A DNA stretch of 64,000 bases from Actibacterium sp. 188UL27-1 (GTDB taxonomy: Bacteria; Pseudomonadota; Alphaproteobacteria; Rhodobacterales; Rhodobacteraceae): positions 124,001-188,000 of the forward strand of contig NZ_JAFEUL010000002.1 of assembly GCF_016901225.1 (NCBI RefSeq), in the 5' to 3' direction. Both the position numbers and the translations under genes were made by a program. The notes under the pieces are model-generated. The model was not told the origin of the DNA. It was given only the letters and a program-made list of their open reading frames with translations, and ran no database searches. Shown here piece by piece: positions 26,873 to 36,584 of the stretch. Numbering within the stretch: position 1 is the stretch's first letter; each line of letters starts with the position of its first letter.

Positions 26873-27571
26873 TCAGCTTTCCAGTCTTGGAGTATCCCAC
26901 CGGGCTTCCAGTTCTTCGATGGCCTTGACCCGATCCTCGGTCTTTGGATGGCTTAGTAGCCAAGCTGGTGGACCAGCCCCCATATTGCCGGTGATCTGTG
27001 CCAGCTTCCCGAACAGGGTTTTTTGCGGGCCCGTTCCGATGCCGGATTTGACCAGCAGGGCAGCCGCATAAGCGTCGGCCTCGTACTCATCCGACCGGCT
27101 GAGCCGGGCTGAGATCAGTGACATCAACATGTTGGCGATCCAGACGCCCAACCCTGGAATAAACCGGTTGACGATGGTGATCAGAACAACGCGCAGGGCA
27201 TTCTGGCCGGAAAAGTCGATCATCCGCCGTCGGGCATGGCCCAAGGCGACATGGCCAAGCTCATGGGCGATGACACTGGCCATCTCATCGGCAGAAACGT
27301 CGCCTTGGCGATACTTGTTGAAGAAGCCGCGGGTGATGAAGATCCGGCCATCCTCGACCGCCAGGCCATTGACCACATCAACCTCGTAGATATGGACCGG
27401 GATCCGGTCGATCTCCAACGCACCGGCCATGCGGTCTGTCAGGATGTTCAGCATCGGATCCGAAAGCTCGGTCGATTCCTTGTCGAGCATCCTTGCCGTC
27501 CGCCAAACCGAGAAGCGGTACATCGCAATGCCATAGATCACAGCCAATAGGATTGGTAGAATTTTGAACAT
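26873..27571 (-). CDS. M48-family zinc metalloprotease, membrane anchored
   Basis: A 232-residue protein with one N-terminal transmembrane helix (about 3-20), the zinc motif HELGHVALGH (about 104-113) and the third ligand in DEYEADAYA (about 160-168). This is the HtpX/M48B pattern, but shorter than HtpX and without its four-helix arrangement; a second hydrophobic stretch lies near 130-152. It probably degrades damaged membrane or periplasmic proteins. Single gene. Confidence 0.88.
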   Translation of the reverse strand: MFKILPILLAVIYGIAMYRFSVWRTARMLDKESTELSDPMLNILTDRMAGALEIDRIPVHIYEVDVVNGLAVEDGRIFITRGFFNKYRQGDVSADEMASVIAHELGHVALGHARRRMIDFSGQNALRVVLITIVNRFIPGLGVWIANMLMSLISARLSRSDEYEADAYAAALLVKSGIGTGPQKTLFGKLAQITGNMGAGPPAWLLSHPKTEDRVKAIEELEARWDTPRLES

Positions 27572-27737
27572 ATCTGCAATATCGGGCGCAGATAGCGTAT
27601 CGGCAAGGGCGGATCACCGTGATTTCGAACGGGACCGGCCGGTCCGGAGCGTCAACGGATCATGATCCGACCGCGCGGAGCATATGTCTGGGATACATAC
27701 GGTATATGCATAAGTTGTGCATGCCATGTGACCGGCG

Positions 27738-28922
27738 TTAGCCGTTCAGTTCCCTCATACCGCGGGAGATGCCGTCCAGCGTCATGGGCACCATGCGATC
27801 TTCAAAGATTTGGCGGATCATGCTGATCGACTGGGTATATTGCCAATGCCGCTCGGGCAGGGGGTTGATCCACAAATGATTTGGCCACTGCTCGCGCGCC
27901 CGGGCCAGCCAAAGCTGGCCGGGTTCGGCATTCCAGTGCTCATTGGCGCCACCCGGATACAGGATTTCATAGGGGCTCATGCTCGCATCTCCTACGAAAA
28001 TGCATTTGTAATCAGCGCCATAGGTGCGCAGCACCTCGGCTGTTGGGGTTTGGGCCTGCCAGCGCCGGCGATTGTCGCGCCAGACACCTTCATACAGGCA
28101 ATTGTGAAAGTAGAAGTATTCCAGGTGCTTGAACTCAGCCCGGGCGGCAGAAAACAGCTCTTCGACGACGCGAATATAGGGGTCCATAGAGCCGCCAACA
28201 TCCAGAAATAAAAGGACTTTCACCGCGTTGCGCCGCTCAGGTCGGGTCTGCACATCCAGATAACCATGCTCCGCAGTGGCGCGAATGGTGCCGTCCAGAT
28301 CCAGTTCCTCATTGGCCCCGTCACGGGCCCAGCGGCGCAACCGTTTCAACGCCACCTTGATGTTGCGCGTGCCCAGTTCCACGCCATCATCCAGATTGCG
28401 GAATTCCCTTTTGTCCCAGACCTTTACCGCCTGCTGATGTCGGCTTTCCTGTTGTCCGATCCGTACGCCTTCGGGGTTGTAGCCATAGGCGCCAAACGGC
28501 GATGTTCCTCCGGTTCCGATCCATTTATTACCGCCCTGATGGCGACCTTCCTGCTCTTTAAGACGTTCCCTGAGAGTCTCCATCAGCTTGTGAAAACCGC
28601 CCATGGCCTCGATCTCCGCCCGCTCTTCCTCGGTCAGGTGCTTTTCGGCTAGCTTGGTCAGCCAGTCTTGCGGGATGTCCACAGCTTCCATCACTGCTTC
28701 GGCGGAGACTTCCTCCAACCCCTTGAAGCTATGGGAAAAAGCCTGATCAAACCGGTCAATGTGGCGTTCATCCTTCACCAAGGCAGCGCGTGCCAGATAA
28801 TAGAACCCTTCGATGTCATAGGTCGTCAGGTTACGGCCTATGGCCTCCAAAAAGGTCAGGTGTTCGCGCACGGTAACCGGTACGCGGGCCTTCCGCAGAG
28901 TAAAGAAAAATGGCAAAAACAT
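27738..28922 (-). CDS. VWA-domain protein, CoxE-like
   Basis: A 394-residue cytosolic protein. The N-terminal half is helical and charged (LTFLEAIGRNLTTYDIEGFYYLARAALVKD). A von Willebrand A domain follows at about 230-390, with a MIDAS-like motif written DVGGSM (LLFLDVGGSMDPYI) in place of the usual DxSxS. This matches the CoxE-like VWA family, which works with MoxR-type AAA ATPases in metal-cofactor enzyme maturation. No MoxR gene is in the window, so the target is unknown. Confidence 0.85.
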   Translation of the reverse strand: MFLPFFFTLRKARVPVTVREHLTFLEAIGRNLTTYDIEGFYYLARAALVKDERHIDRFDQAFSHSFKGLEEVSAEAVMEAVDIPQDWLTKLAEKHLTEEERAEIEAMGGFHKLMETLRERLKEQEGRHQGGNKWIGTGGTSPFGAYGYNPEGVRIGQQESRHQQAVKVWDKREFRNLDDGVELGTRNIKVALKRLRRWARDGANEELDLDGTIRATAEHGYLDVQTRPERRNAVKVLLFLDVGGSMDPYIRVVEELFSAARAEFKHLEYFYFHNCLYEGVWRDNRRRWQAQTPTAEVLRTYGADYKCIFVGDASMSPYEILYPGGANEHWNAEPGQLWLARAREQWPNHLWINPLPERHWQYTQSISMIRQIFEDRMVPMTLDGISRGMRELNG

Positions 28923-28967
28923 GTGATAACGATAGGGCGAATTGCGGTGGAGGGGAATGGGGTGCAG

Positions 28968-29132
28968 CTACAGCATCCGTTCGATCACGATCGTCAGGAA
29001 CAGGCCGACCAAGCCAAGGGCGATCCCGTATCCAGCGGCATATTGCGCCATGTCCAGCCCTTTGCCGCCACGTTTGCGCGCAGTCATGGCACCCAAAATG
29101 CCGCCGCCCACCAGTCCTGCAATGACAATCAT
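28968..29132 (-). CDS. 54-residue two-helix membrane protein
   Basis: A short ORF beginning MIVIAGLVGGGILGAMTARK and ending IALGLVGLFLTIVIERML. Two hydrophobic helices (about 1-16 and 34-51) flank a basic loop with RKRGGKGLD. It starts 15 bases after the stop of the DUF2927 gene and lies before the VWA gene on the same strand. Such proteins are often labelled as acyltransferase-like in related genomes, but the size rules out an enzyme of that kind. Function unknown. Confidence 0.7.
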   Translation of the reverse strand: MIVIAGLVGGGILGAMTARKRGGKGLDMAQYAAGYGIALGLVGLFLTIVIERML

Positions 29133-29147
29133 GCCAGCCCGCCGTTG

Positions 29148-30542
29148 TTACCGATTGTTCAGCGCGGTTTGCGTGGGTTTGATCGAAGGTGCAAGGGCCG
29201 AGATCTCCTGAAGTCTCGCCCGGACCACTTGTTCTGGGCCAAATCCGTAGCGTGCCCACCCCAAAGCGTCTTGCCGGACTGTGCGTGCCTCCGAAGATCT
29301 GTCTTGTAATTCAAGGGCTTCCGCCTTGATCATCAGTAGGGTTGAGAGCAGGGCCGCGTTTTCTGCCGCGGCCACCGCGGGTAAGCTTTCATTCACGAGT
29401 GCCAGCGTCGTGTCGGCTTGACCGGCGGACAGCGAGAAGGCCGCCAATTGCATGGCCACATGGGCCGCCTGCACCCGTGTTTCCGGACGGGCGCGGTAGA
29501 TGGCGCCTGCTTGACGAAAAGAGGTCAGCGCCAATTCGGGCTCGCGGATCAGGCTCAACCGGCCCAACACATATAGGGAGAACGCATTGCGCGATCCCGT
29601 CCAGCCCCGCGATTGTGCGATGCTCACGGCCCGCTTGGCCGCGGATCGGCGTCCGGCAAAGGAGGTTTTAGGGCCTACGGCGGTTTCGATCGTGTCGATC
29701 CAAGAGCGCGGCGTGAACGATGATCCGCTGGCCAGGCCCCGTTGTCCGCGCGGGTTCAGTTGGGCCAGAATGGTGGGCAACCGGTTTGCGACCTCTGCCT
29801 CCGCCATTCCGTTGCGCAATTGTGGGGAATAATATGTGCGCAGCATCAGCATGTCGAAGCCGGTCAGCACCGTGTGGAAATTGTCGTCGTTAAAGACGCT
29901 GTCAGGCAGGCGGTAGATGTCGTTCAAGGGACCAAGGGCCTGAGCGACTTCCTCGTGCAAACAGTCGCGAATTTCCTGCGGGCTGACATCGCCGGGAAGG
30001 AAAACTGCGGCCCGCGTGCGCGCCTCAAGCAACGTCCAGTCAACGGCGCGGGTTCGGCGTATGCGCTTGAAATCCTGCCAGTTTTGCACATTTGGTACTA
30101 CGAAACAGGCAGCTTGCGGTACAACCCGTTGCAATTCGCGGCGCGACAGGACGCTTATGGCGATGCTGGCCTCCTGATCCGCCGGAACCTGCCGGATATT
30201 CAGGCCGGCCTCGCGCCGGAACCGGCCCAAAAGCCGGGTCAGATCGGGTTGCAATGTGGGCGGCGCCGGTCCGGTAACCTTGATGGTGATAGGCCCTTCG
30301 AACCGGGTGAAGCGGTCAAGTTTTCGGCCGCTTTCCATCATGAAGGAGAGTTCCATGAAGTCCTGCGCCAGGGCTGCGTTCGACCTGCTAGGGCGGGTGG
30401 CGCGGGATGTGCCGAAGGTCTTCATCGGGGGCAGAGTGGAGGCGGCAAGGGGCGCGCGCCGCTCTGCCACGTCAGGCGGCTGGACGGCGGCACAGGCTGT
30501 CAGCACGGCCAAGGTGCCAAAGGCGATGAGTTGGCGGATCAT
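29148..30542 (-). CDS. DUF2927 lipoprotein
   Basis: A 464-residue lipoprotein: signal IRQLIAFGTLAVLTACAAV with the lipidated cysteine in LTAC. The first half is the DUF2927 domain, with the conserved HEEVAQALGPLNDIYRLPDSVFNDDNFHT segment (read in parts: HEEVAQALGPLND, YRLPDSVFNDDN), reminiscent of a metal-site HExxQ motif. The second half (about 280-460) is alanine-rich helical repeat sequence. Start ATG 30542 overlaps the upstream GNAT stop by one base (TGATG). Function unknown. Confidence 0.85.
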   Translation of the reverse strand: MIRQLIAFGTLAVLTACAAVQPPDVAERRAPLAASTLPPMKTFGTSRATRPSRSNAALAQDFMELSFMMESGRKLDRFTRFEGPITIKVTGPAPPTLQPDLTRLLGRFRREAGLNIRQVPADQEASIAISVLSRRELQRVVPQAACFVVPNVQNWQDFKRIRRTRAVDWTLLEARTRAAVFLPGDVSPQEIRDCLHEEVAQALGPLNDIYRLPDSVFNDDNFHTVLTGFDMLMLRTYYSPQLRNGMAEAEVANRLPTILAQLNPRGQRGLASGSSFTPRSWIDTIETAVGPKTSFAGRRSAAKRAVSIAQSRGWTGSRNAFSLYVLGRLSLIREPELALTSFRQAGAIYRARPETRVQAAHVAMQLAAFSLSAGQADTTLALVNESLPAVAAAENAALLSTLLMIKAEALELQDRSSEARTVRQDALGWARYGFGPEQVVRARLQEISALAPSIKPTQTALNNR

Positions 30543-30997
30543 CACGCGGCCTTCCGCTGGTATTTGATGAACGGGGTCAGGTCGGCCATCTGGTCGTAAA
30601 GGCGGCGCGCTTTCGTATTATCCGATTGTGTCAGCCAATACACACCTGATGCCCCGGCAGTATCGGCCTTATCGTAAACAGCCTGGATCAGGGCGTGCCC
30701 CACGCCGCAGCCGCGAATGTCGGGCGCAACGAACAGGTCCTGCAGATAGCAGACATCGTTCTGTCGCCACATGTGCCGGTGAAAGATGTAATGGGCAAGG
30801 CCTATGGGCTGATCATCCTGCATCGCGATCAAACCGTTCAGATCCGGGCAGGCCGGGTCGAGCAGCCGCGCGAACGAACTGTGATAGATCTCGGCCGGCA
30901 ATTCCGTGTTGTAAAAGGCCAGATATGCCTGCCAAAGGTCATGCCAGTTCGGTTTGTCGCCGGCGGTCACAGGGCGGATGGTCAGGCTGGCGGACAT
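30542..30997 (-). CDS. GNAT-family N-acetyltransferase
   Basis: A 151-residue acetyltransferase. The acetyl-CoA site is LQDLFVAPDIRGCGVGHALIQAV (the Q/R-x-x-G-x-G/A loop, written RGCGVGHA). A late SDNTKARRLYDQMA segment matches the family. Start 30997 has GGAG upstream. It is coupled to the DUF2927 gene by a one-base overlap. The acceptor cannot be predicted. Confidence 0.85.
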   Translation of the reverse strand: MSASLTIRPVTAGDKPNWHDLWQAYLAFYNTELPAEIYHSSFARLLDPACPDLNGLIAMQDDQPIGLAHYIFHRHMWRQNDVCYLQDLFVAPDIRGCGVGHALIQAVYDKADTAGASGVYWLTQSDNTKARRLYDQMADLTPFIKYQRKAA

Positions 30998-31177
30998 GGT
31001 GGCTCCGGTCTGGGTCTGGTTCACGCTAAACGTGTTCTGGGGCCAAGTGAATCCGATAGGAGCCTTTCGAGCCAAACATTTAGGTGAGCGTTGCCGTCCT
31101 GCGTCATAGGGCATAGCCAGGGTTGGCCAGCCCTGCGGGGGCCGAGAAGGTGTCGGAATAACGCAGCAGGAGGCGGC

Positions 31178-32065
31178 ATGGATCGTAAGCACAGGATTGA
31201 TGCGTTTGGAGCACTTTCGCTGATCCTGTTTTCTGCACTTTTGGGTTTCAATCAGGTTGCCATTAAAATCGTTAATGACGGGTTACAGCCGATCTTTTCG
31301 GCCGGGTTGAGATCCCTTGGCGCCGTTGGTTGCATCTGGCTGTTCATGGTGTTGTGTGGCAAGCGGGTCGTCTTTGCGCGCAATATGCTGGGACCGGGCG
31401 TCCTGATCGGTTTGTTTTTCACATTCGAATTCGTGTGCCTGTTTCTGGCCCTGGATCTGACGACGGTGACCCGGACCAGCGTGATCTTTTATTCGATGCC
31501 ATTGTGGCTGGCATTGGCCGGTCACTTTCTTTTGGAGGCGGAACGGTTGACCAAACCAAAGCTGGCTGGGCTTGCCCTGGCCTTTTTGGGTGTGGTCTGG
31601 GCAATCGTCACGCGCGATGGCGGCGGGGAGGCTTCACTGCTGGGCGATCTGCTTGCATTGGGTGCGGCATTGGGGTGGACGGGAATTGCCCTATGTGTCC
31701 GCGCCACCCGCATCCGTGAGATTGCGGCCGAGATGCAGTTGATGTGGCAGGTTAGCGTTTCCGCGGTGCTGTTATTGGCCCTGTCGCCGCTGTTTGGCCC
31801 GTTGCTGCGGGAGCCAGAGGCGATCCATTGGATCGGGTTGGCCTTTCAGACCGTGGTCGTGGCGACGCTGGGTTTCATGTTCTGGTTCTGGCTCTTGAAG
31901 ATCTACCCCGCCGCGTCTGTTGCGGCGTTTGGGTTTTTGTCGCCAATCTTTGGCGTGGCCTTTGGATGGGTGATCCTGAATGAGGATGTTGGGAGTGAAA
32001 TTCTGGTGGCCCTCGTGTTGGTGTCAGCCGGGCTTTGGCTAATCAATCGGCCGATTCGGGGTTAG
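31178..32065 (+). CDS. DMT-superfamily (EamA) transporter
   Basis: A 295-residue protein with ten predicted membrane helices in two EamA repeats (about 10-140 and 150-290); the first ends in ARTRTSVIFYSMPLWLALAGH-like sequence (TSVIFYSMPLWLALAGH) and each has the Pro-rich interhelix pattern. GCAGGAGG precedes ATG 31178; the longer frame has no site. These proteins usually export metabolites such as amino acids. It stands alone, convergent with selO. Confidence 0.88.
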   Translation: MDRKHRIDAFGALSLILFSALLGFNQVAIKIVNDGLQPIFSAGLRSLGAVGCIWLFMVLCGKRVVFARNMLGPGVLIGLFFTFEFVCLFLALDLTTVTRTSVIFYSMPLWLALAGHFLLEAERLTKPKLAGLALAFLGVVWAIVTRDGGGEASLLGDLLALGAALGWTGIALCVRATRIREIAAEMQLMWQVSVSAVLLLALSPLFGPLLREPEAIHWIGLAFQTVVVATLGFMFWFWLLKIYPAASVAAFGFLSPIFGVAFGWVILNEDVGSEILVALVLVSAGLWLINRPIRG

Positions 32066-32096
32066 GGTGGCGGATCGCCTGTACAATCCGACCGAT

Positions 32097-32113
32097 TGGG
32101 GGCGCTGCCCCCA
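32097..32113. terminator. hairpin between convergent genes
   Basis: TGGGGGC-GCT-GCCCCCA, a perfect 7-base stem, 32 bases after the DMT gene and before the selO stop. No T-run is present. Confidence 0.4.
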
Positions 32114-32169
32114 CCGCCTTTGGTGTTCGCCCAGGGTACGCTACTGATCAGAAAAAGAACCGGTGTGGA

Positions 32170-33591
32170 TCAGGTGCCGCAAAAGGTTTGGCGCACGGCC
32201 TCTTCATCGGTCGGCGGTCGGCGCAGGTCAGCGGCGTCGGGTTGATCTTCGAACGGCCGGGTCAATGTGTCGATAAGGCGTTGGGCCGGGGCAAGATCGC
32301 CCGTCAGGGCAGCCTGGATTGCTTGTTCGATCCTGTGGTTGCGGGGAATGAAGGCCGGGTTCGCCTTGGTAAGGCGTTCGGCCAGCCCGTCCGGTTCGCT
32401 GGCCAGGCGGGCGCGCCAATTGGTTTCCCAAGTATCAAAGGCGGCGGGATCGGTGAACGCATCGCGGGCTTTGTCACCCGAGAGGGCGCGAAACGTATTG
32501 GTGAAATCGGCCTGGTTCTGGGCCATCGCCGTCATCAAATCTGCTAACAGTTGCATATCACCGGACTGACTGGTGGTGAGGCCGATCTTTGCCCGAAAAA
32601 GCGCCAACCAGGCCGCCTGGAATGTGTCGGGTATGGTATGTATAACCTCGGTCGCTTCTTCGATGGCGGCGTCGCGGTCGCCCATGATGGGCAAAAGGCT
32701 GGTGGCGAATTGCGCCAGGTTCCAGACGACGATTTCGGGCTGGTTGTTATAGGCATAGCGGCCAAATTGATCGATGGAGCTGAAAACCTTGTCGGGGATA
32801 TAGGTGTCCATGAAGGCGCAGGGGCCGTAATCGATGGTGATCCCCGCGACATGACAATTATCGGTATTCATGACGCCGTGGATGAAGCCCAAGCTCATCC
32901 ATTGGGCAATGAGGTGCGCCTGGGCTGTGCAGACTTGCCTGAGCAGGTCCATCGGGCCGGTCGCATCGGGATAATGGCGCGCGATGACATGTTCGGTGAG
33001 AGCTTTGAGAGCGGCGCTGTCGTTGCGGCTGGCAAAATACTGAAAGGTACCAACGCGGATATGGCTGATGGCGACCCGGGTGAGGATGGCGCCTGGGAAG
33101 GGGGCCTCACGCAGCACTGTTTCGCCTGTGGATACAGCGGCCAAGGCGCGTGTCGTGGGGACGCCCAAAGACGCCATCGCTTCTGAAACGATGTATTCGC
33201 GTAAGACGGGTCCGAGCCAGGCGCGCCCGTCTCCCATGCGGGAATAGGGAGTGGGGCCGGAGCCCTTGAGCTGAATGTCCTGGCGGGTGCCGTGGCGATC
33301 AATGACCTCCCCCAGCAACACCGCGCGGCCATCGCCCAATTGCGGGGACCAGCCGCCGAACTGGTGACCGGCATAGACCTGAGCCAGGGGGCGCGCACTG
33401 TCGGGAACATGGTTCCCGGCGAGCATGGCGATACCGTCGGCGCTACGCAAGGCGGCTTGATCTAGCTGAAGTTCCTGCGCCAAGGCGTTGTTGAGAAACA
33501 GAAGCTTGGGATCAACCACCGGGCTGGGAGGCTGTTCGGTGTAAAAGTGCGGCGGCAGATCCGCATAGCTGTGTGTGAAGGCGATGCTCAT
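32170..33591 (-). CDS. selO: SelO-family protein adenylyltransferase
   Basis: A 473-residue protein of the SelO/YdiU kinase-fold family, which transfers AMP to proteins. Marks are [53 protein letters not shown] (P-loop and ion-pair region, in parts [11 protein letters not shown]), [25 protein letters not shown] with the catalytic-loop aspartate and metal-binding Asp. Near the C-terminus the frame ends QTFCGT, with Cys in the position where many homologues end in CSCSS-type motifs or selenocysteine. It overlaps the upstream GNAT stop by four bases. Confidence 0.92.
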   Translation of the reverse strand: MSIAFTHSYADLPPHFYTEQPPSPVVDPKLLFLNNALAQELQLDQAALRSADGIAMLAGNHVPDSARPLAQVYAGHQFGGWSPQLGDGRAVLLGEVIDRHGTRQDIQLKGSGPTPYSRMGDGRAWLGPVLREYIVSEAMASLGVPTTRALAAVSTGETVLREAPFPGAILTRVAISHIRVGTFQYFASRNDSAALKALTEHVIARHYPDATGPMDLLRQVCTAQAHLIAQWMSLGFIHGVMNTDNCHVAGITIDYGPCAFMDTYIPDKVFSSIDQFGRYAYNNQPEIVVWNLAQFATSLLPIMGDRDAAIEEATEVIHTIPDTFQAAWLALFRAKIGLTTSQSGDMQLLADLMTAMAQNQADFTNTFRALSGDKARDAFTDPAAFDTWETNWRARLASEPDGLAERLTKANPAFIPRNHRIEQAIQAALTGDLAPAQRLIDTLTRPFEDQPDAADLRRPPTDEEAVRQTFCGT

Positions 33592-34043
33592 TGGGTCAGC
33601 CGCCGTGTCATGAGGTGATAGTCTGCGCGGGGTTCGAACCGGAGGCGCTTGTAGAGGCCCTGCGCCTCTGGCCTGTCGCGTTTGACCTCAAGATGCAGGG
33701 CTTTGACGCCGGCTTCCGCCAGGCTGGGCAGCAGCGCAGCCAAAGCCTCTGTCGCCATGCCGCGACCACGGACAGCCGGGCGGATATAGATTTCATCAAG
33801 GAAACCGTCGATCCCCCCCATTTCAAGCGAGTATCCAAAGGAGATCACCAAATATCCAACAGGGGCGCGACGCGGGCCGATCAGATAGGCTGCGCCATGG
33901 GGACTGCCGCCCAGGAGGGGGGCAAGGGCTGCCTGGCGGAACGCATCGGTCTGGTCGATGCCATGGTCGGCGTGAAAGGCCGCGATCTGGGCCAACAGCT
34001 TTGGCGCGTCATCCGGTCCGGCGAGGTGAAGGCGTGTGCTCAT
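33588..34043 (-). CDS. GNAT-family N-acetyltransferase
   Basis: A 151-residue acetyltransferase with the CoA loop [22 protein letters not shown] and a C-terminal [21 protein letters not shown] segment. It overlaps the nucleoside hydrolase stop and the selO start by four bases each (ATGA), so all three are translated from one message. Substrate unknown. Confidence 0.87.
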   Translation of the reverse strand: MSTRLHLAGPDDAPKLLAQIAAFHADHGIDQTDAFRQAALAPLLGGSPHGAAYLIGPRRAPVGYLVISFGYSLEMGGIDGFLDEIYIRPAVRGRGMATEALAALLPSLAEAGVKALHLEVKRDRPEAQGLYKRLRFEPRADYHLMTRRLTQ

Positions 34044-34975
34044 GACACGGGCAGTCGGCTGATCCGCTCAGTCAACAGGTTGAAGAACCCGTCCGCATCC
34101 ACATCGCCAATGAAGGTCGCATTGGGCGCGCGACCGGTGACCCCCCACCAATCGGCGACGGTCATGCCGCGCGTAAGGGGGCTTTGTACTTCGATCTCGA
34201 CATTGATGTAGCGCCCCGAGAAGAGCTCTGGCCGTAGCAGATAGGCAATCACGCAAGGATCATGCAGAGGGGCGCCCTCACTGCCATATTTTTGTTTGTC
34301 AAAGCGCTCAAAGAAATCGGTCCAACTGGCGACGGCCTGTCCGACGGAGCCCAGGGCGCGGAACTGTTCAACCCGGGGGCGGGTGGTGAGCGCCTTGTGG
34401 GTGACGTCAAGCGGCAGAACGGTAAGCTTGATACCAGATTTGAACACGACCTCGGCGGCTTCCGGATCGACGTAGATGTTAAATTCTGCGGCTGGGGTGA
34501 TGTTCCCAACCTCGAAATATGCGCCACCCATCAGAACGATTTCAACGATGTTGTCTGCGATTTCGGGCGCTTGATTGAGCGCCGTGGCCACGTTTGTCAG
34601 GGGGCCAAGGGGGCAAAGCGTGACGCCCGGATTGGCCTTTGCGAGAGAGATGATCGCATCGACGGCATGGCCGTCGGCGAGGGGCATTTTCGGGTCGGGC
34701 AGGGTGATCCCGTCGAGCCCGGTCTTGCCATGCACATGCTCTGCCGTGACCAGCATGCGGGCCAGCGGGCGGTCGCATCCCGCATGGATCGGCACATCAA
34801 CTTTACCTGCTAACTCACAGATCATGCGTGCATTTCGAGTGGTCAAATCCAGTGGCACATTTCCTGCCACGCAGGTGATGGCCAGCACGTCAAGCGCATC
34901 GGGGCTGGCCAATGCCAGAAGGATCGCCACGGCGTCATCCTGGCCTGGATCTGTGTCGATAATGATCTTGCGCAT
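34040..34975 (-). CDS. inosine-uridine-type nucleoside hydrolase
   Basis: A 311-residue enzyme that hydrolyses the N-glycosidic bond of ribonucleosides for salvage. The calcium-binding N-terminal motif reads IIIDTDPGQDDAVAILLAL and the family segments LTNVATAL, MGGAYFEVGN and EFNIYVDPEAA follow. ATG 34975 is preceded by GGAGG. It is the first gene of a three-gene unit with a GNAT and selO. Base preference cannot be read from the sequence. Confidence 0.93.
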   Translation of the reverse strand: MRKIIIDTDPGQDDAVAILLALASPDALDVLAITCVAGNVPLDLTTRNARMICELAGKVDVPIHAGCDRPLARMLVTAEHVHGKTGLDGITLPDPKMPLADGHAVDAIISLAKANPGVTLCPLGPLTNVATALNQAPEIADNIVEIVLMGGAYFEVGNITPAAEFNIYVDPEAAEVVFKSGIKLTVLPLDVTHKALTTRPRVEQFRALGSVGQAVASWTDFFERFDKQKYGSEGAPLHDPCVIAYLLRPELFSGRYINVEIEVQSPLTRGMTVADWWGVTGRAPNATFIGDVDADGFFNLLTERISRLPVS

Positions 34976-35040
34976 GGGGCCTCCGCTATGGGGCGGACCT
35001 TGGCGCGGCGGCATGCGCTTGTCCAGACCGGTTCGGAGGC

Positions 35041-35110
35041 GGGCGGGCTCCCGCCCCTTTCGCCTTTGTGGCGAAAGCGTTGGGCCGGGCAGGCCTGCTG
35101 CGCAGGCCTG
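35041..35110. repeat. palindromic intergenic repeat, family B, copy 2
   Basis: Reverse orientation of the element at 541-625: GGGCGGGCTCCCGCCC, then TTTCGCCTTTGTGGCGAAA, GCGTTGGGCCGGG, then the palindrome CAGGCCTGCTGCGCAGGCCTG read in parts (CAGGCCTG-CTGCG-CAGGCCTG). The conserved blocks are the spacer GGCCCAACGC and GGGAGC. Confidence 0.6.
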
Positions 35111-35161
35111 ATGTCGATCATACCTTCTTGGCGCCGATATCCCGGCATCGGAAACAGGCCA

Positions 35162-36367
35162 TCAGGCCAGTTCGGTGAGGACCGGTGCGCTGGCTTCGAG
35201 TGTGCGATGGACCGGGCATTTGTCGGCGATCTCCAACAGCCGGGCGCGTTGGTTAGCGTCCAGATCGCCGTCCAGCCGGATCACCCGGGTGAAACTGTCG
35301 ATGCGGTTGGTGCCATCCCGGGCGTCGCTGGCATGAAGTTTGTCATGGGTCACATCGACCGAGATATTGGTCAGGGGCCAGCCCTTGTGCCGGGCATACA
35401 TGCGGATCGTCATTGAGGTGCAGGCACCGAGACCGGCCGACAGAAACCCATAAGGCGACATGCCGCGATCCGTACCGCCATAGCTGGCCGGTTCATCGGC
35501 CAATATGTGGTGGTTGGCGCCCGCATGGATATCCTGCAAAAAGCCATTTGGATCCGCTTCGATCGTGCGCACCACACCTTCAGGCGCTGCAGGTGGCGGG
35601 GCAGGCTGCGCAATCTTCATGTAGCGTTTGGCCCAGGCCGCGATGACATCGGCGGCGTATTCGGCATCGGCAGGTCGGGAGATAAGATGATCCGCATCAT
35701 CAAGCGTCACAAAGCTTTTGGGATGTTTGGCGGCGGTGAAGATCTGGGTAGCATTCTCGACCCCGACGGTCATGTCGCGCGGGGCATGCAGGACCAGCAG
35801 CGCCCGTTTGAGACCGGCAATGGCAGGGGCCAGGTGTTCGGCGGCGACATCTTCGACAAAAGCCTTGCGGATGCGGAACGGGCGACCGCCCAGATCCACC
35901 TTGGCTACGCCATCGGTGGCAATCTGCGGTAAGGCATCGGCAAAGTTATGGGTGACATGTTCGGGGTCGAACGGTGCCCCGATCGTCACGATGGCGCGGG
36001 CGCTTTCGATTTGGCCGGCCGCGCGCAGGACAGCGGCGCCCCCCAGGGAATGACCGATCAATACGCCTGGCGCCATGTCGCGGCTGGCCAGGTAGCGCGC
36101 GGCGGCGACCAGATCATCGACATTGCTGGTGAATGTCGTGTTCTCGAACTCACCTTCGGAATGGCCAAGGCCGGTAAAATCGAACCGCAAAACAGCGAGG
36201 CCCATCGCAGCGAGCCGCCCGGCGATCCGGCGTGCGGCTGGGATATCCTTGGAACAGGTGAAGCAGTGGGCAAAAAGCGCAGTGCCCAGAACCGGGCCCC
36301 TTGGCAGATCAAGGCGCGCGGCCAACTGGCCCTGGGCGCCGTCAAAGGTGATACGTTCTGTGGTCAT
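35162..36367 (-). CDS. bifunctional alpha/beta hydrolase-OsmC fusion protein
   Basis: A 401-residue fusion. Residues about 5-250 form an alpha/beta hydrolase: GTALFAHCFTCSKD (oxyanion region), nucleophile elbow GHSLGGAAVLRAAG, and a late LDDADHLISRP with the catalytic histidine. Residues about 265-400 form an OsmC/Ohr domain: NHHILADEPASYGGTDRGMSP, then GLGACTSMTIRMYARHKGWPL with a redox cysteine and KCPVHRTLEAS with a second cysteine. It may combine esterase activity with organic peroxide reduction. ATG 36367 has GAGG upstream. Known fusion type in proteobacteria. Confidence 0.9.
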   Translation of the reverse strand: MTTERITFDGAQGQLAARLDLPRGPVLGTALFAHCFTCSKDIPAARRIAGRLAAMGLAVLRFDFTGLGHSEGEFENTTFTSNVDDLVAAARYLASRDMAPGVLIGHSLGGAAVLRAAGQIESARAIVTIGAPFDPEHVTHNFADALPQIATDGVAKVDLGGRPFRIRKAFVEDVAAEHLAPAIAGLKRALLVLHAPRDMTVGVENATQIFTAAKHPKSFVTLDDADHLISRPADAEYAADVIAAWAKRYMKIAQPAPPPAAPEGVVRTIEADPNGFLQDIHAGANHHILADEPASYGGTDRGMSPYGFLSAGLGACTSMTIRMYARHKGWPLTNISVDVTHDKLHASDARDGTNRIDSFTRVIRLDGDLDANQRARLLEIADKCPVHRTLEASAPVLTELA

Positions 36368-36584
36368 GGCGCTATCCTCGTTACAGCGTTGGCGGGCAGA
36401 TAAGGCGGCGTCCTGCGGGCTGCCAAGCATATGTCAGCGCTGTCACGCCATGGTGACGCAGGTTTCAAAGCCAATCCGCGGGATCATAATGTGGGAGCAG
36501 CCTCAAAAACCCAGTAAATCCTGCACAAAAAATCATGTTGCGCGGACATTTCCGCACGGCCATCACGGGCCCAAGGCAAGATGA

